From Xestospongia muta (lineage: Eukaryota; Porifera; Demospongiae; Haplosclerida; Petrosiidae): DNA of 64,000 bases. Both the position numbers and the translations under genes were made by a program. Position 1 is the first letter of the stretch, and every line of letters starts with the position of its first letter. Location of the stretch: assembly GCA_963693285.1 (NCBI GenBank), contig OY848925.1:6798932-6862931 (forward strand), read 5' to 3'. A model generated the notes under the pieces. It saw nothing but the letters and a program-made list of their open reading frames with translations, was not told the DNA's origin and did no database searches. Below, one piece after another: positions 37,901-49,390 of this stretch.

Positions 37901-39953
37901 TGAGGGAGGAGTCAAGTTGTGATCTTTGTCTACAGAAGGTTCATTGATGTTGGGAGTAGCAAGAGGGTCTTGTTCCTTGGTTTCTACAGGTACTCTTGTC
38001 TCCTCATGGACAGGAACTGAAGACTGGTCTGGGGATGACGATAGAATTGAGGGAAAATCTGTGAAAGTCGATTCTATTGGATGTTCATTAAAGTGGACAG
38101 CACTTATGTGTATTGTTGATGATGCATTTTGAGTTGGATTCTCAGAGGGTATTAACGTGGGTACATCCCGTGGTATATTTGATGTATATGTTGTTGTTGT
38201 TGTATGTTCTGGAACATGTATATTAGAAGGTGTAGATGATTCTTCTGATACATGTGTAACAGGGGATTTCTCCTCGGGAATATTTGAAGAGACAAAACTG
38301 TTTTGAGCTATATTATCTGTAGTCTCACTAGGTACAGAATATTGAGATGGAGACTGATGCTCATTCTCAGTATTGGATTGAGACTGATACTCATTCTCAG
38401 CATTGGATTGAGACTGATACTCATTCTCAGCATTGGTTGGAGATTGATACTCATTCTCAGTTTCCGAATTAGACTGATGCTCATTCTCAGTATTGGATTG
38501 AGACTGATACTCATTCTCAGCATTGGTTGGAGACAGATCCTCATTCTCAGTTTCAGTATTAGACTGATGTTCATTCTCGGTATTGGATTGAGACTGATCC
38601 TCATTCTCAGTTTCAGTATTAGACTGATGCTCATTCTCATTATTGAATTGAGACTGATCCTCATTCTCGGTATTGGATTGAGACTTTTGTTGTTCATCTG
38701 AATTTATTACAGGAGGTTGTTGATGGTCATCTTTATCATCAGCTTCTATCACATCCTCACTTGGAAGTCTTTCTCCTTGTTTAATCTCATCTTCATTATC
38801 ATCTGGTTTGTAAGTATCCCAGTCAAATTGTTCATCATCTGGGGGCTCATTGTCATCATAAGTCACATGATCATCATCTGATTCAACGTTATCTTCCTCT
38901 TCATTGGAAGTATCATGAGATTTTGATTCTTCATTACCTGTAGTCACATGACCATCACGAGACTTTGATTGTTCTTGATCAGTAGTCACATGGCCATCAT
39001 GTGATTCGTTGTTATCTTCCCCTTCATTGGAAGTATCATGAGACTTTGATTGTTCTTCATCAGTAGTCACATGATCATCATACGATCTAGTAGTCTGATC
39101 CGAATTAGGATCAGTATGTTGCTGTTGTCTCCATTGCTGAACATTATCAGGTATTTGATGACGTCCCTCTTCTTTATGAGGTACATTCTCCTGATCAATA
39201 GGAGGTTCCCTTCCAAATAAGGGATTTTCCTTTGGCTCATTGCCTGGATCTGCTACTACTGAAGGGTCTTCCTCGTTGGGAGAATCATTAGATGACTGAG
39301 CAACCTCAGAATGGTCAGGCAATATAGTACTATGTGGAAACTTTGTTAGTATTGTAGTTGAACTAACAGCCTCTTCATTATTCAATGTATCTTCTGGTAT
39401 GTGTTCATTGGAATCGGCGTTTGAATTTATTGGATCAGTAGAATCAGTGTTTGTAGAGATTGGTTCCTGGAGGGCATGGGCATATAGGTCACATGACTAC
39501 CACATGACATTATGTACCTTTTTCACAGCTACCCAATGTTGAGGAACATGACAATGAACAATAGACTCGTCAATGTCTTCACCTCTTACTAAGCCCCTCC
39601 TTCCATACAACTAAACAAGGAAACATTAATTATCTCTCTCATTGTTTCTCTCCACGTATACCTCAGCTTCCCAGATATCACGGTCCCTTTCATAGAACTT
39701 GGCCCAAATAGTTAGCTTGGCATTTGCTGGATAAGTCAGATAACCACTCTCTCTTATTGTGTTTCTGTTACGAGTACGTCCAAGAGAGATGGGAGCTAGA
39801 AGAGAGGGAGAGAAATGTATCAAGTTACATTCTCATATAGTGACACTACGTACTATTGCATTGAGGATCACAGCATAATTTATAATGAGTGTGCCCAGAA
39901 TAAAACAATAACGAGAATATTGTTAACACTGCAATTAGAGCAGAGGACGCCAT
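34983..39953 (-). CDS. MIA3: TANGO1 (MIA3)-like cargo receptor at ER exit sites
   Basis: Signal peptide MASSALIAVLTIFSLLFYS, then an SH3-like MIA domain (HYKLCCDPQC, ISLGRTRNRN, YLTYPANAKLTIWAKFYERD, VYGRRGLVRGEDIDESIVH). A long acidic Gln/Asn/Ser-rich lumenal segment follows (one exon, about 39469-37607). Next come a membrane helix (PIISLICLAVSFIAVFIPIC), coiled coils over about nine exons (37555-36010) and a proline-rich C-terminus (35950-34983). That order is the TANGO1 architecture: lumenal SH3 for cargo, coiled coils for ER-exit-site assembly, PRD for Sec23. The lumenal part is built of tandem repeats (SQSNTENEHQ-type at 38340-38690, DHVTTDEEQSKSHDT-type at 38860-39080, and a 37-residue duplication at 37775-37940). 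About 1250 residues, shorter than the human protein. The start lies 167 bases from ERO1. Confidence 0.88.
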
Positions 39954-40120
39954 CTTGAATACAATAAAGAACTATAGAGAATGATTCGCAGGATGCTTCC
40001 TTTTATGAAACACTCCTTCTTTCTTTGACCAACAGCTTGTGGACACGTTGTCCCTGGCAAGCGTTCTCTAATTATTATTGCCAAAGAAAAATCGAACGAC
40101 GACCACGCCCCTCTTGTCCT
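39954..40120. promoter_or_regulatory. Bidirectional promoter, TANGO1 / ERO1, with an ERSE-like site
   Basis: 167 bases between divergent start codons. At 40029-40047 ccaac-N9-acacg matches the ER-stress element CCAAT-N9-CCACG at 8 of 10 fixed positions with exact spacing. A separate ccacg lies at about 40103. Both genes act in the early secretory pathway, where shared unfolded-protein-response control would make sense. Confidence 0.45.
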
Positions 40121-42793
40121 ATGAAGAAAATGTTCAAGAAGAAAGTTCCAATTTTTCTTGTTCACTTCGTTATATTTCTACTTCTGAGGCACGTTAATAC
40201 AACCAAAATTTTTGGCTCTAATCCTATACTTGATGCAGCATTTAAATCAGCTTCATTGAAGAAGCTAGATCACTGCTTTTGTGAAGTAAGACAAATTATT
40301 AATAATGATATTCATTACTTGCTATGACAGTTAACAGGACCAGTAGATGTGTGCTGCTGTGATGTTGAGACAGTTGACTCATTAAATAATGCAAAAATAC
40401 ATCCCATCATTTCAAATCTTGTACAACAAAATTATTTTAGATATTTTAAAGTGGGTGTGGCTTTGTTCAAAACGGACAACAGTCATCTTCATTATTATAT
40501 GTCCATTATTTAGATAAATTTCAAACGTTCCTGTCCATTTTGGTCTGATGATGGACGCTGCGTCCTCAAAAACTGTCATGTGGAACAATGCACAGAGGTA
40601 AAGCCACGCCCACATGATAATATTCATAGGCTACTAATATTGTCTCACCCACCACAGGATGAAGTACCTACTTTTTTAAAAGGAGAGGAAGTAAGTAATA
40701 AGGCAACTATGATCACATGATGATCATGTGATCATAGGGTCAACCTGTAGCTGGTAGTGGACAGATCAACTGTGATCCGGTCAGTGAAGAAGAGCGTAAA
40801 CTTAGCAGTGTTGTTGATGTCATAAGGTATATAGTATCATGTGATAGTCATGTGACTGTCATGTTTTAGTCCAAACCAAGTCAAAGAGTTTGCACAATGG
40901 GCTCTCCATGATGACGACTTCTGTCATTTGGAAGGTAAAGGCCAAGTACTAGACCACGCCCCTCATTTTATTTAGATGACTTGTCTTTTGATGCTACTTA
41001 CGTTGATTTAGTGGTCAATCCTGAACGATATACAGGTTATTCTGGCCACTCCCCTCACCGTATATGGTCAGCAATATACAATGAGAACTGCTTCAAGTAT
41101 GATCATTGAACAACATACACACACACACCAGGGTTGTTGTGATTAAAGGATAAAAGTAATGATTAAATTACTGATTTTTTTTTTGAAGTAATGATTACAA
41201 TTACAATTACTTTTCCCTTTGCTGCATGTAGCCATGTCATTTGTTTCACAAAGTGTGACTGCAGTTGATACAGCTACATTCAGTGACAAATCACATGTAG
41301 TGTTGTCAGTCATGTGACTGCTTAGTGCACAACGCACAATTACACATTGCACAATATGTAAAGAATGTTAAACTCACATTTACACACTTGTTTTTATTTA
41401 TTGTCCAGCAAAAAATGCTGACATATTTAATGCATTAAACTATAAGGCACTGAATTAGTAATTAATTACAATTACTTTGAGATACTGTAATCATTAATAA
41501 TCATTACAATTACAATTATTGATTACAACAACCCTCACACACACACACATTACATACATACAAATATTGTCTGATTTATCTCCTTTAGAATAGGAAATGT
41601 CTTCAATCTTCAAGGTACACACAGTTATCTTTAGAGTTAAATGGACTGACTTATATTAAACAGATGCTTGTCTGGAAAAGAGAGCATTTTTTCGTCTCAT
41701 ATCTGGTATCCACTCAAGTATCAATATTCATCTATCTGCTAATTATATTGTATCAGGTACACATACTCTCCTCTCACAGACTCACACACATACACAATCT
41801 CCTCTCACACACATAAGGTGGAGATACAGATACTCCAAAATTTGGACCAAATTTAAACGAATTTGTCAAACGATTTGACACTTCTACAACAAATGGTCAA
41901 GGTATAACACCATGTCACATGACCTGACTATACAGATCACATGACTATCACATGCAGGACCTAGCTGGTTAAAGAACCTTTATTTTGCTTATTTGGTTGT
42001 GTTACGAGCTATTATAAAGGCGGAAATGTTATGGAACGACTATACATTTTATACAGGAAATACTGATAACGATCAATTAATTAAAAAAGAGGTATTACAA
42101 TTAATGACAGCTGCCAAGTAAGTTTGCTGACATCAGCAATATGTAGTAATTACAGAAGTGTAGGGGGTGTGGTCAGAACTTGTTTGACGAGAGTCAAATG
42201 TTTACTGGAAATGCAGCCATTCAATTAAAAGTATCGTATTATGTAATATTGTGTCATCATCACATGCACACACTCTCTCTCTTATAGGAGGAATTTCGAG
42301 CTCATTTTTTAAACATATCTCGTATAATGGATTGTGTTGGTTGTGAGAAATGTCGTTTGTGGGGTACATTACAAATACAAGGAGTTGGTACAGCATTAAA
42401 AATATTGTTTAACAATAAAAATACTTCTCAGTTACAATTGACTCGTCAAGAAATTGTGGCTCTTTTTAATGTTCTAGGAAAGTAAATAAAACTTGTAATT
42501 ATAACTAATTAATTTGTTTTCTTCAAAGGTTATCAGGTAGTATTAAATTTTTAGAAGAATTCAAAAATATTCAAGTTAGTAGCATTTGTGTGTGCAGTAT
42601 TATTAGTCAATAATGTACTATATAGGTAGCTCAGTCTCATTCTCAAACCACCACTCACAAGGTTGTTCAGCCTCATTCTCAAACTAATACTAACAAAATA
42701 GTTCAGTCTCATTCTCAAACCACCACTCATAAACCAAAGGTAGCTCAGTCTCATTCCCAAGCTGCCACTCACAAGCATCAGTCTGATTTATAA
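40121..42793 (+). CDS. ERO1: ERO1 endoplasmic reticulum oxidoreductin
   Basis: FAD-dependent oxidase that reoxidises protein disulfide isomerase in the ER. After a signal-anchor-like start ([18 protein letters not shown]), family blocks appear in order: [49 protein letters not shown] (shuttle CX4C pair), [95 protein letters not shown] (active CXXC in CXXCXXC) and [13 protein letters not shown]. About 16 exons. The last exon (42626-42793) adds four 12-residue repeats of (V/I)(A/V)[10 protein letters not shown] type and ends HQSDL. One intron holds an inverted-repeat element (41130-41535). ATG 40121 is preferred over the upstream in-frame ATG at 40025, which adds a non-hydrophobic arm. Confidence 0.95.
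41130..41535. mobile_element. MITE-like inverted-repeat element in an ERO1 intron
   Basis: Starts agggttgttgtgatta and ends taattgattacaacaaccct-like (41510-41535), so the termini are inverted copies. The subterminal parts are also palindromic and rich in taatgattacaattacaatt. No coding capacity. It is inserted in a CA repeat (cacacacacac on both sides), so the target duplication cannot be read. Confidence 0.75.
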
Positions 42794-42863
42794 TAATTTA
42801 TCACTTTCAGTTTTTTTAAAACAGTTTTTTTGTTATATAATGCAAACTGTGCAGTTTTAAACT

Positions 42864-45782
42864 TCAATATCTTTTTTGTGCTTGAGTCATAATCCAGTCC
42901 TGGTAACAAGAACCATATCACATGATAGTCACATGACAAAGTAATATATACTTTAAGTGGTTTCACAGCATCAGTGAACTGAAGACCCAAAGACCGAAGG
43001 AATACAACAGGAGTTGTTGATGTGGTAAACAATCTATGGAGTGTATCAATGACGGCCATTACAGGAATATTTTGACGCTGACGTTCACTCTCATATGAGA
43101 GCAAACTCGGTAAAGTACCTATATCAATGATGTCTACAGTTAAAGAAAGAAAAGAAACTATGTACCCCACTCTCTCCCTAATGCTGTAGCATTAATGAGC
43201 TCTTGATGGAGACAATTTACATCACCAAATCCAAGATTAACTCCAAGTCCAGCCAATGGATGTATCTGATGTGCTGCATCACTAGAGGAAGGATGAAGAT
43301 AATTAAATTAATTATAAAGGAATCGAAGATAATTAAATTAATTATAAAGGAATCGAAGATAATTAAATTAATTAATGTTAATTAATTACCCTATTAAAGC
43401 AATTCGTGGTTTAACATAGTGAGAAACATGTAACAAAGAAAGAGGGAACGACCCTCGGCTATCAGGTTCAACAGAGAGAACAGAAGGTGGAAGTTGTTTA
43501 GCTGATATTGTACCTGTTAATACGAAAGACATTTAAATAATTTTACTAACAGAATAAAGTCACTAACTGGGGCTAACAGCAAACAATATACTTCTTAGAA
43601 ACTCATTAGAGGACTGAACGATAGGGTCTTGAGGGAACTCCTCAAACTAAATAAAAATAAACCAATTACATTATAATTATCAACATAAAATTATTACTAA
43701 TGCTAAAAATAAACCAATCACATTATAATTATCAACATAAAATTATTACTAATGCTAAAAATAAACCAATCACATTATAATTATCAATATAAACTTATTA
43801 CTAGTGCTGTGTTGACTCCATCTGTAAATTGTTCTGGACTCATTTCAAGTAACTTTTTAGCATGAGAATGTGTAGTTGACCAGACTAAGGAACTTTGATA
43901 ATCTGTGAGCTGTAAAGAAAGACATTTTATCTTCTACTGACATTGTTATATTTACTGGTAATAGAGCTATTGGTCCATTCGGTAAGAAGCGTTGCCAGGC
44001 AACATTGTTATCAGTAAGCCCCTATCATTTAAAGTAATTACATAATGTAATGATGAAGGTTACCTCTTCTAAATGTAGTGTTGCTACAACAGCAGATTGA
44101 TCGTAACTCCACTTTACCTCATTGAAACCAGCTAACTGGCGTACACGAGACTTTGCACCATCAGCCCCTACCTAATTAGACGCTAATTAATATAAAACAA
44201 ACCACACCCACCAATAATCTTGTGGTAACATTAGTATCATCAGCTAATGCAAGTTCTAGCCATGGATTAGTGCTATCCTAAAACTTGATATAAACAGGTT
44301 TAAAAACAAGTTTTATATGTACCTGTGTATTAGCGTATTGTATTCCTTTGATAGCCACACCCCTTTTCACTTCAATATCACATTTATCAAGTTGTTCTAA
44401 TAATGTTTGCAATATCACATTGTTCTCTACGATATATCCCATGATGTCATCAGATGTCACATGATTATCATGTGAGTCAACATCATAAGAAGTCAATGGG
44501 TCATTAAACTGAAATGCATCAGTAAGATCATCACTACTATATGAAATAACTGCAGTACTACAGGCATCCCATACCTAAAATATTACATAATATATTACAT
44601 AATACATTACATATACTACACAATATATTACATATATTACATAATACATTACATATACTACACAATATATTACATATATTACATAATACATTATATATAT
44701 TACACAATACATTACATATATTACACAATACATTACATATATTACACAATACATTACATATATTACACAATACATTACATATATTACATAATACATTACA
44801 TATATTACATAATACATTACATATATTACACAATACATTACATGTATTACACAATACATTACATATATTACAATACATTACATATATTACACAATACATT
44901 ACATATATTACAATACATTACATATATTACATATTACATTACATATATTAGATAATACATTACATATATTACATATTACACATAATAAGTATTCATTTAA
45001 ATTAATGTATTATGTAATATACATTGATTTTCTTAAAGGATTTAGCTCTGATATTAGTGATACTAGACCAAGTATTGAGACCTGTAAAAAACAATGATAG
45101 TTAATAACTAATACTAAAATCAATTCTACTTTACTATTACTGATTGTGTAATAGAACATTATTATATTGTTTGTAGTTACGATAATGTTGCTATGGTAAC
45201 ACATGTTATTACTATGACAACTGTTGCTAAGGTAAAAGTTCATTGGTCCAAATAGGCCTAATGTCATAGAGTGATAAATAACCATATCACAATTAATAGC
45301 AGTAATGTCACTTTATAAGGACCTATAACTTCATGAAACATTTCAAGTAATTTTGTGACTTAAGTTTCAAAAAGATTCCTATTCATTTCTCATATAATTG
45401 TTAATTTCTTGCTAAAAATATTACTCCTGAGAATATTTAAATTACGTTTAAGGAGCTGGACTGATCCTAATGATAAAGCACACACTCTATTGCTAAAAGG
45501 TTGAGTGGGTGTGGTAAGGGGAGGAGTCAGTGTGCTTGCTTCCAAAAGGAGGACCCTAGATCCAGTCATTGATGGTGTTTGACCTATTATATAGGACAGT
45601 AAATGAATTTACTTAAAAATTATTAACAGGAACTTACCCACAGCACATGCAAGCGCCAAGCCAACCATTCCTCCACCAACTATTACTAAATCATACAGTT
45701 GATTAGCGCCATTACTAGTAGAACAGTGTCTAGCATCGTACAATAATAGAGAGAGCTTTACTCGCCTCAGCAGAGAAGACAT
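42864..45782 (-). CDS. COQ6: COQ6, ubiquinone biosynthesis flavin monooxygenase
   Basis: Mitochondrial FAD enzyme that hydroxylates the ring of coenzyme Q precursors. It starts [20 protein letters not shown], an Arg/Leu/Ser-rich presequence, then the dinucleotide-binding [17 protein letters not shown]. Further blocks: [49 protein letters not shown] with [15 protein letters not shown] (second FAD motif), [20 protein letters not shown], and [20 protein letters not shown] at the end; the stop is at 42864-42866. An extra segment [13 protein letters not shown] sits before MGYIVEN where relatives are shorter. Introns carry a 52-base triplicate and a large satellite. The 3' end lies 70 bases from that of ERO1. 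Confidence 0.93.
43301..43807. repeat. Short tandem repeats in COQ6 introns
   Basis: Two arrays: a 30-base unit (aattaaattaattataaagg plus aatcgaagat) repeated 2.5 times at 43301-43375, and a 52-base unit (starting taaaaataaaccaatcacat) repeated three times at 43652-43807. Exons lie between and after them. Confidence 0.88.
44578..44985. repeat. Intronic satellite of ACATTACATATATTACACAAT units
   Basis: Roughly 20 copies of a 20-22-base unit made of acattacatatattac with acataat or acacaat spacers, filling a COQ6 intron right after the exon that encodes the [12 protein letters not shown] region. It reads open in several frames, but only because the unit lacks stops there. Confidence 0.9.
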
Positions 45783-45902
45783 ATTTCCTTAATTAATCAA
45801 TTGTCTTAGTTCTATAATGAGATTCATAGCGTGGGTGGCCTGACATTTAAACTAACCTTTTTCTCTCTACGGCAACGAGATAACACGTTATCATAACTGA
45901 AT
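45783..45902. promoter_or_regulatory. Bidirectional promoter, COQ6 / acetyl-CoA synthetase
   Basis: 120 bases between divergent start codons, without a clear TATA box. Called from layout only. Confidence 0.5.
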
Positions 45903-48346
45903 ATGGACAAAGAACCAGAACCAAAGAAGCTTCGTATAGAAGAGGAACACGAAGAACTTAGTTATCCAGTTACTCTCCATCATGCTGACCCCATCAATGC
46001 AGCATGGTATCGTGAGAGTTTGGAGAACCCTGAGACATTTTGGGATAATTTAGCAACTAATCGTATTCATTGGATAAAGAAATATGACAAAGTTATGGAG
46101 GTTGATATGACATCTGGTAGTATCCAATGGTTTATTAATGGAGTTCTTAATGTTACAGGTAAAACACTATCGTTAATGACCAAATATAATTACATTACCT
46201 CTCTTTCTAGATAATTGCTTGGACCGTCATGTTAAGCAGTATCCAGATCGTGTTGCTCTGATATGGGAGAAAGATGACCCCAAACAACACGAAAATATTA
46301 CTTATAAGTGAGAGGAGTACTGTTAATAATACTCTTATTGTTTTTTGCTAGGCAATTACTTGACCTCACTTGTCAAGTTGCTAATGTGCTTAAAGGTCAA
46401 GGGGTTAAAAAAGGAGATCGGGTTGTTCTTTACATGCCTATGATACCGCTAGCAGTGGCTGCCATATTAGGGTGTGCTAGGATTGGTGCTGTACATAGGT
46501 AAGTGAAACTATTCCAGTTGTGAATATGATATCTTTTGTTTCTGAAGTATTGTGTTTGCAGGGTTCAGTGCGGAAGCTTTAAAGAGTAGAATTCTTGATG
46601 GTAAGTCTCTCTCTCTCTCCTTATTTTTTAATCTTTCTTTTCCATAGCTCAAGCAGAGACTGTCATAACAGCTGATGAAGGTCTACGAGGAGGAAAAACT
46701 ATTCCTCTAAAACAAACAGTAGATGAAGCAGTTTATGATTGTCCTTGTATTAAGAGAGTGTTAGTAGCTACTCGTACTGGAGCCAATGTACCTATGGTAC
46801 CAGGAAGGGACTACCAATTAGAAGACTTAATGAAAGGAGAGTCTAAGGAGTGTCCTCCTGAGCCTTTATCTAGTGAAGATCCTTTATTTATGTTATATAC
46901 ATCTGGTAGTACTGGGAAACCTAAAGGTATCTTACATACACAAGCTGGTTATCTACTATATGCTGGACTAACACATCAGGTAGGTGGGTATATATCCATT
47001 GTGCATATGTCTATGTGTCCATTTATTTAGCCTATGTATCCATTATATATCTATGTATCCATTATAGTATGTATTTGACTATAAACCTGGTGATATATTT
47101 GCGTGTGTTGCTGATATCGGATGGATCACTGGCCACTCCTATGTAGTATATGGTCCCCTTAGTAACGGAGCTACTACTGTCATCTTTGAGAGCACTCCTG
47201 TCTACCCAGATCCAGGTAAGAAAGAAGCTATTTATCATAAGGTCACCATGGTAATAATAGGTCGATACTGGGAGATGACAGAGAGGCTTAAGATAACCCA
47301 GATATATACTGCTCCTACTGCATTGAGGTTATTATTAAAAGCTGGAGATGAGTATGTGAATAAATATGACAGGTCATCACTTCGTATACTAGGATGTGGT
47401 AAGATCTATTTATAGTAATAATAACATAATATACAAGATAAATATAATGTAATGTTACTATAGCAACAGGTAATACTTATAATGATATTTAATCTACTTT
47501 AATTTATTTCAGTCGGTGAACCACTAAATGACAAGGCTTGGTTATGGTATTACAATGTAGTAGGAGAGGAAAGATGTACTGTAGTAGATACATGGTGGCA
47601 AACAGGTAATACCATATATACTCTATTTAACTGAACATGATATGATATTTTACACTAGAAACTGGAGGTATTATGATCACACCTCGTCCTGCTCCTAATG
47701 ACTCCACCCCCAAACCTGGTTTTCCCATGATACCATTCTTTGGTATAGAACCTGTATTAATGAGTGATGATGTAAGACCATACATCCATTTGTTACAAAT
47801 ATGGATCTATTTATCATAACTATATGTCCATTTGTTACAACTTATGGGTCCATTTAATCAAACCATGCATCCATTTATCTTTTTTCTACTCACGTTTTAG
47901 GGTAAGGAGATCCAAGGTAATGATGTTACTGGTAATCTTTGTATCCGACGTCCCTGGCCATCAATGGCTAGAACCATATATGGAGATCATGAGAAGTTTT
48001 TAGCCACTTACTATAGACCTTATCCAGGTATTAATGAATAAATAATGAGTTTAGTGGAGTCTCTTTTAGGTCTTTATTTTACTGGTGATGGTGCTTATCG
48101 TGATAATGATGGTCATTATAAGATCACTGGAAGAGTTGATGATGTCATTAATGTTAAGGGACATCGACTAGGAACTGCTGAACTAGAAAGTGCTATGGTA
48201 AGAGAAGGATGGAGAAAGAAAACGAAGGTTATGGAAATAATTTTTTCTTATTATAGAATCGTGATGATCGAGTTGCTGAGACAGCAGTTATTGGTTATCC
48301 GCATGAGACATTTGGACAAGGTATGGTATATCATTGTCCCTTCTAA

Positions 48347-48381
<35 letters not shown>

Positions 48382-48737
48382 GCTATATTAGCCTTTGTTA
48401 TTGTTAAAGATGGCATTACTGATAGTGACCAACAAATTTTTGATGGTTTAAAGGAAATGGTCAAGAAAAGTGTGGGTGGGTTTGCTACACCACATCAATT
48501 TTTGGTCAGCTTTGTATTAAAATTTATTCACATAATTTAATTATAAATTAAATCTAGATTGTACCGGGATTACCCAAGACTCGTTCTGGCAAAATTATGC
48601 GACGTATCTTGCGCAAAATAGCTAACAATTTATATGAAGAATTAGGTGACGTCTCAACACTTGCTAACCCTCCAATTGTCAATGATATTGTGCAAAAATG
48701 GATCAAAACAGCAGCTGTTTCAGAGAAGGAACAATAA
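45903..48737 (+). CDS. ACSS2: Acetyl-CoA synthetase (ACSS2-like)
   Basis: Makes acetyl-CoA from acetate, ATP and CoA. About 12 exons. The N-terminal ACAS domain is clear ([20 protein letters not shown]). The adenylate-forming motifs follow in order: [15 protein letters not shown] (A3, about 46895), [25 protein letters not shown] (A5, split by an intron near 47605-47660), [20 protein letters not shown] (A7), [18 protein letters not shown] (A8) and [16 protein letters not shown] (A10, with the catalytic and regulatory Lys). The N-terminus [18 protein letters not shown] is acidic and charged, not a mitochondrial presequence, which favours the cytosolic/nuclear form. Length about 660 residues, normal. 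Confidence 0.96.
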
Positions 48738-48954
48738 ATTAGTTTGCTATTTAAATTTTTTAGGATTCAATGATTTTTTAGACCTGAGGGTGCCATTAAT
48801 ATTCTTAGCATTTAATTAAATTTATTAAAGATTTTATTCAAGAATAAAAAGAAATAAAATGACAATTTCTTAAAATGAATGATGAAAAATAAAAATGTTA
48901 TATAATACAATATGATTGTAACTATAGTAATTGCAGTTGCCATAGCAACTAGGT
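48738..48954. other. Convergent 3' region of ACSS and DAAM
   Basis: AT-rich, with aataaa near 48844 and 48852 on the plus strand. No gene seen. Confidence 0.4.
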
Positions 48955-49347
48955 CTATGTCTGAGCACCATGCTGACCAAAGTCAACTTCTTCAGGAACA
49001 TCAATTCTTTCTCTGCTAACTTGCATCCAAGCATGAGTTAATGTAGCATTAGTAGATGCACGACGACTTCGTCTTTTCCCTCCAAAATCATTCCATGGTT
49101 CTCCACTATAAAGACGAGCTATTAGTTCATCTAAATCTCCTTCTAGACCACTCTCATCTCCAGGTATAGCTGAGAGTCTCATTTGTTCACGAGCTTTGCG
49201 TCGTTTTAAAGTATCCATTTTACGTTGCTGGAGAGAGAGAGATAATAAGAGGATATGAGGAGATATAGACTAACCTCCTCATCTTTCTTCCTTTTTTCTT
49301 CCTCTTCTTTTTTCTTTCTCATTGTAATTAGTTGAATATGAGCTTCC

Positions 49348-49390
<43 letters not shown>

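Noticed and set aside
38303..38701. Open hydrophobic frames (LILSIGLRL repeats) opposite the TANGO1 lumenal repeats
   Set aside because: A periodic repeat is open in several frames on both strands. The minus-strand acidic frame is continuous with the SH3 and membrane exons, so the others are shadows.
42778..42860. Extension of the COQ6 reading frame past 42864 (ending VINYYKSD)
   Set aside because: Splicing from PLK to the next exon gives [11 protein letters not shown] and a stop, which aligns with the COQ6 C-terminus. The longer open frame is in a different phase and overlaps the ERO1 last exon.
44558..44899. Cysteine/asparagine repeat ORFs (CNICNVL)
   Set aside because: They lie wholly within an intronic satellite of COQ6, and three frames are open for the same reason.
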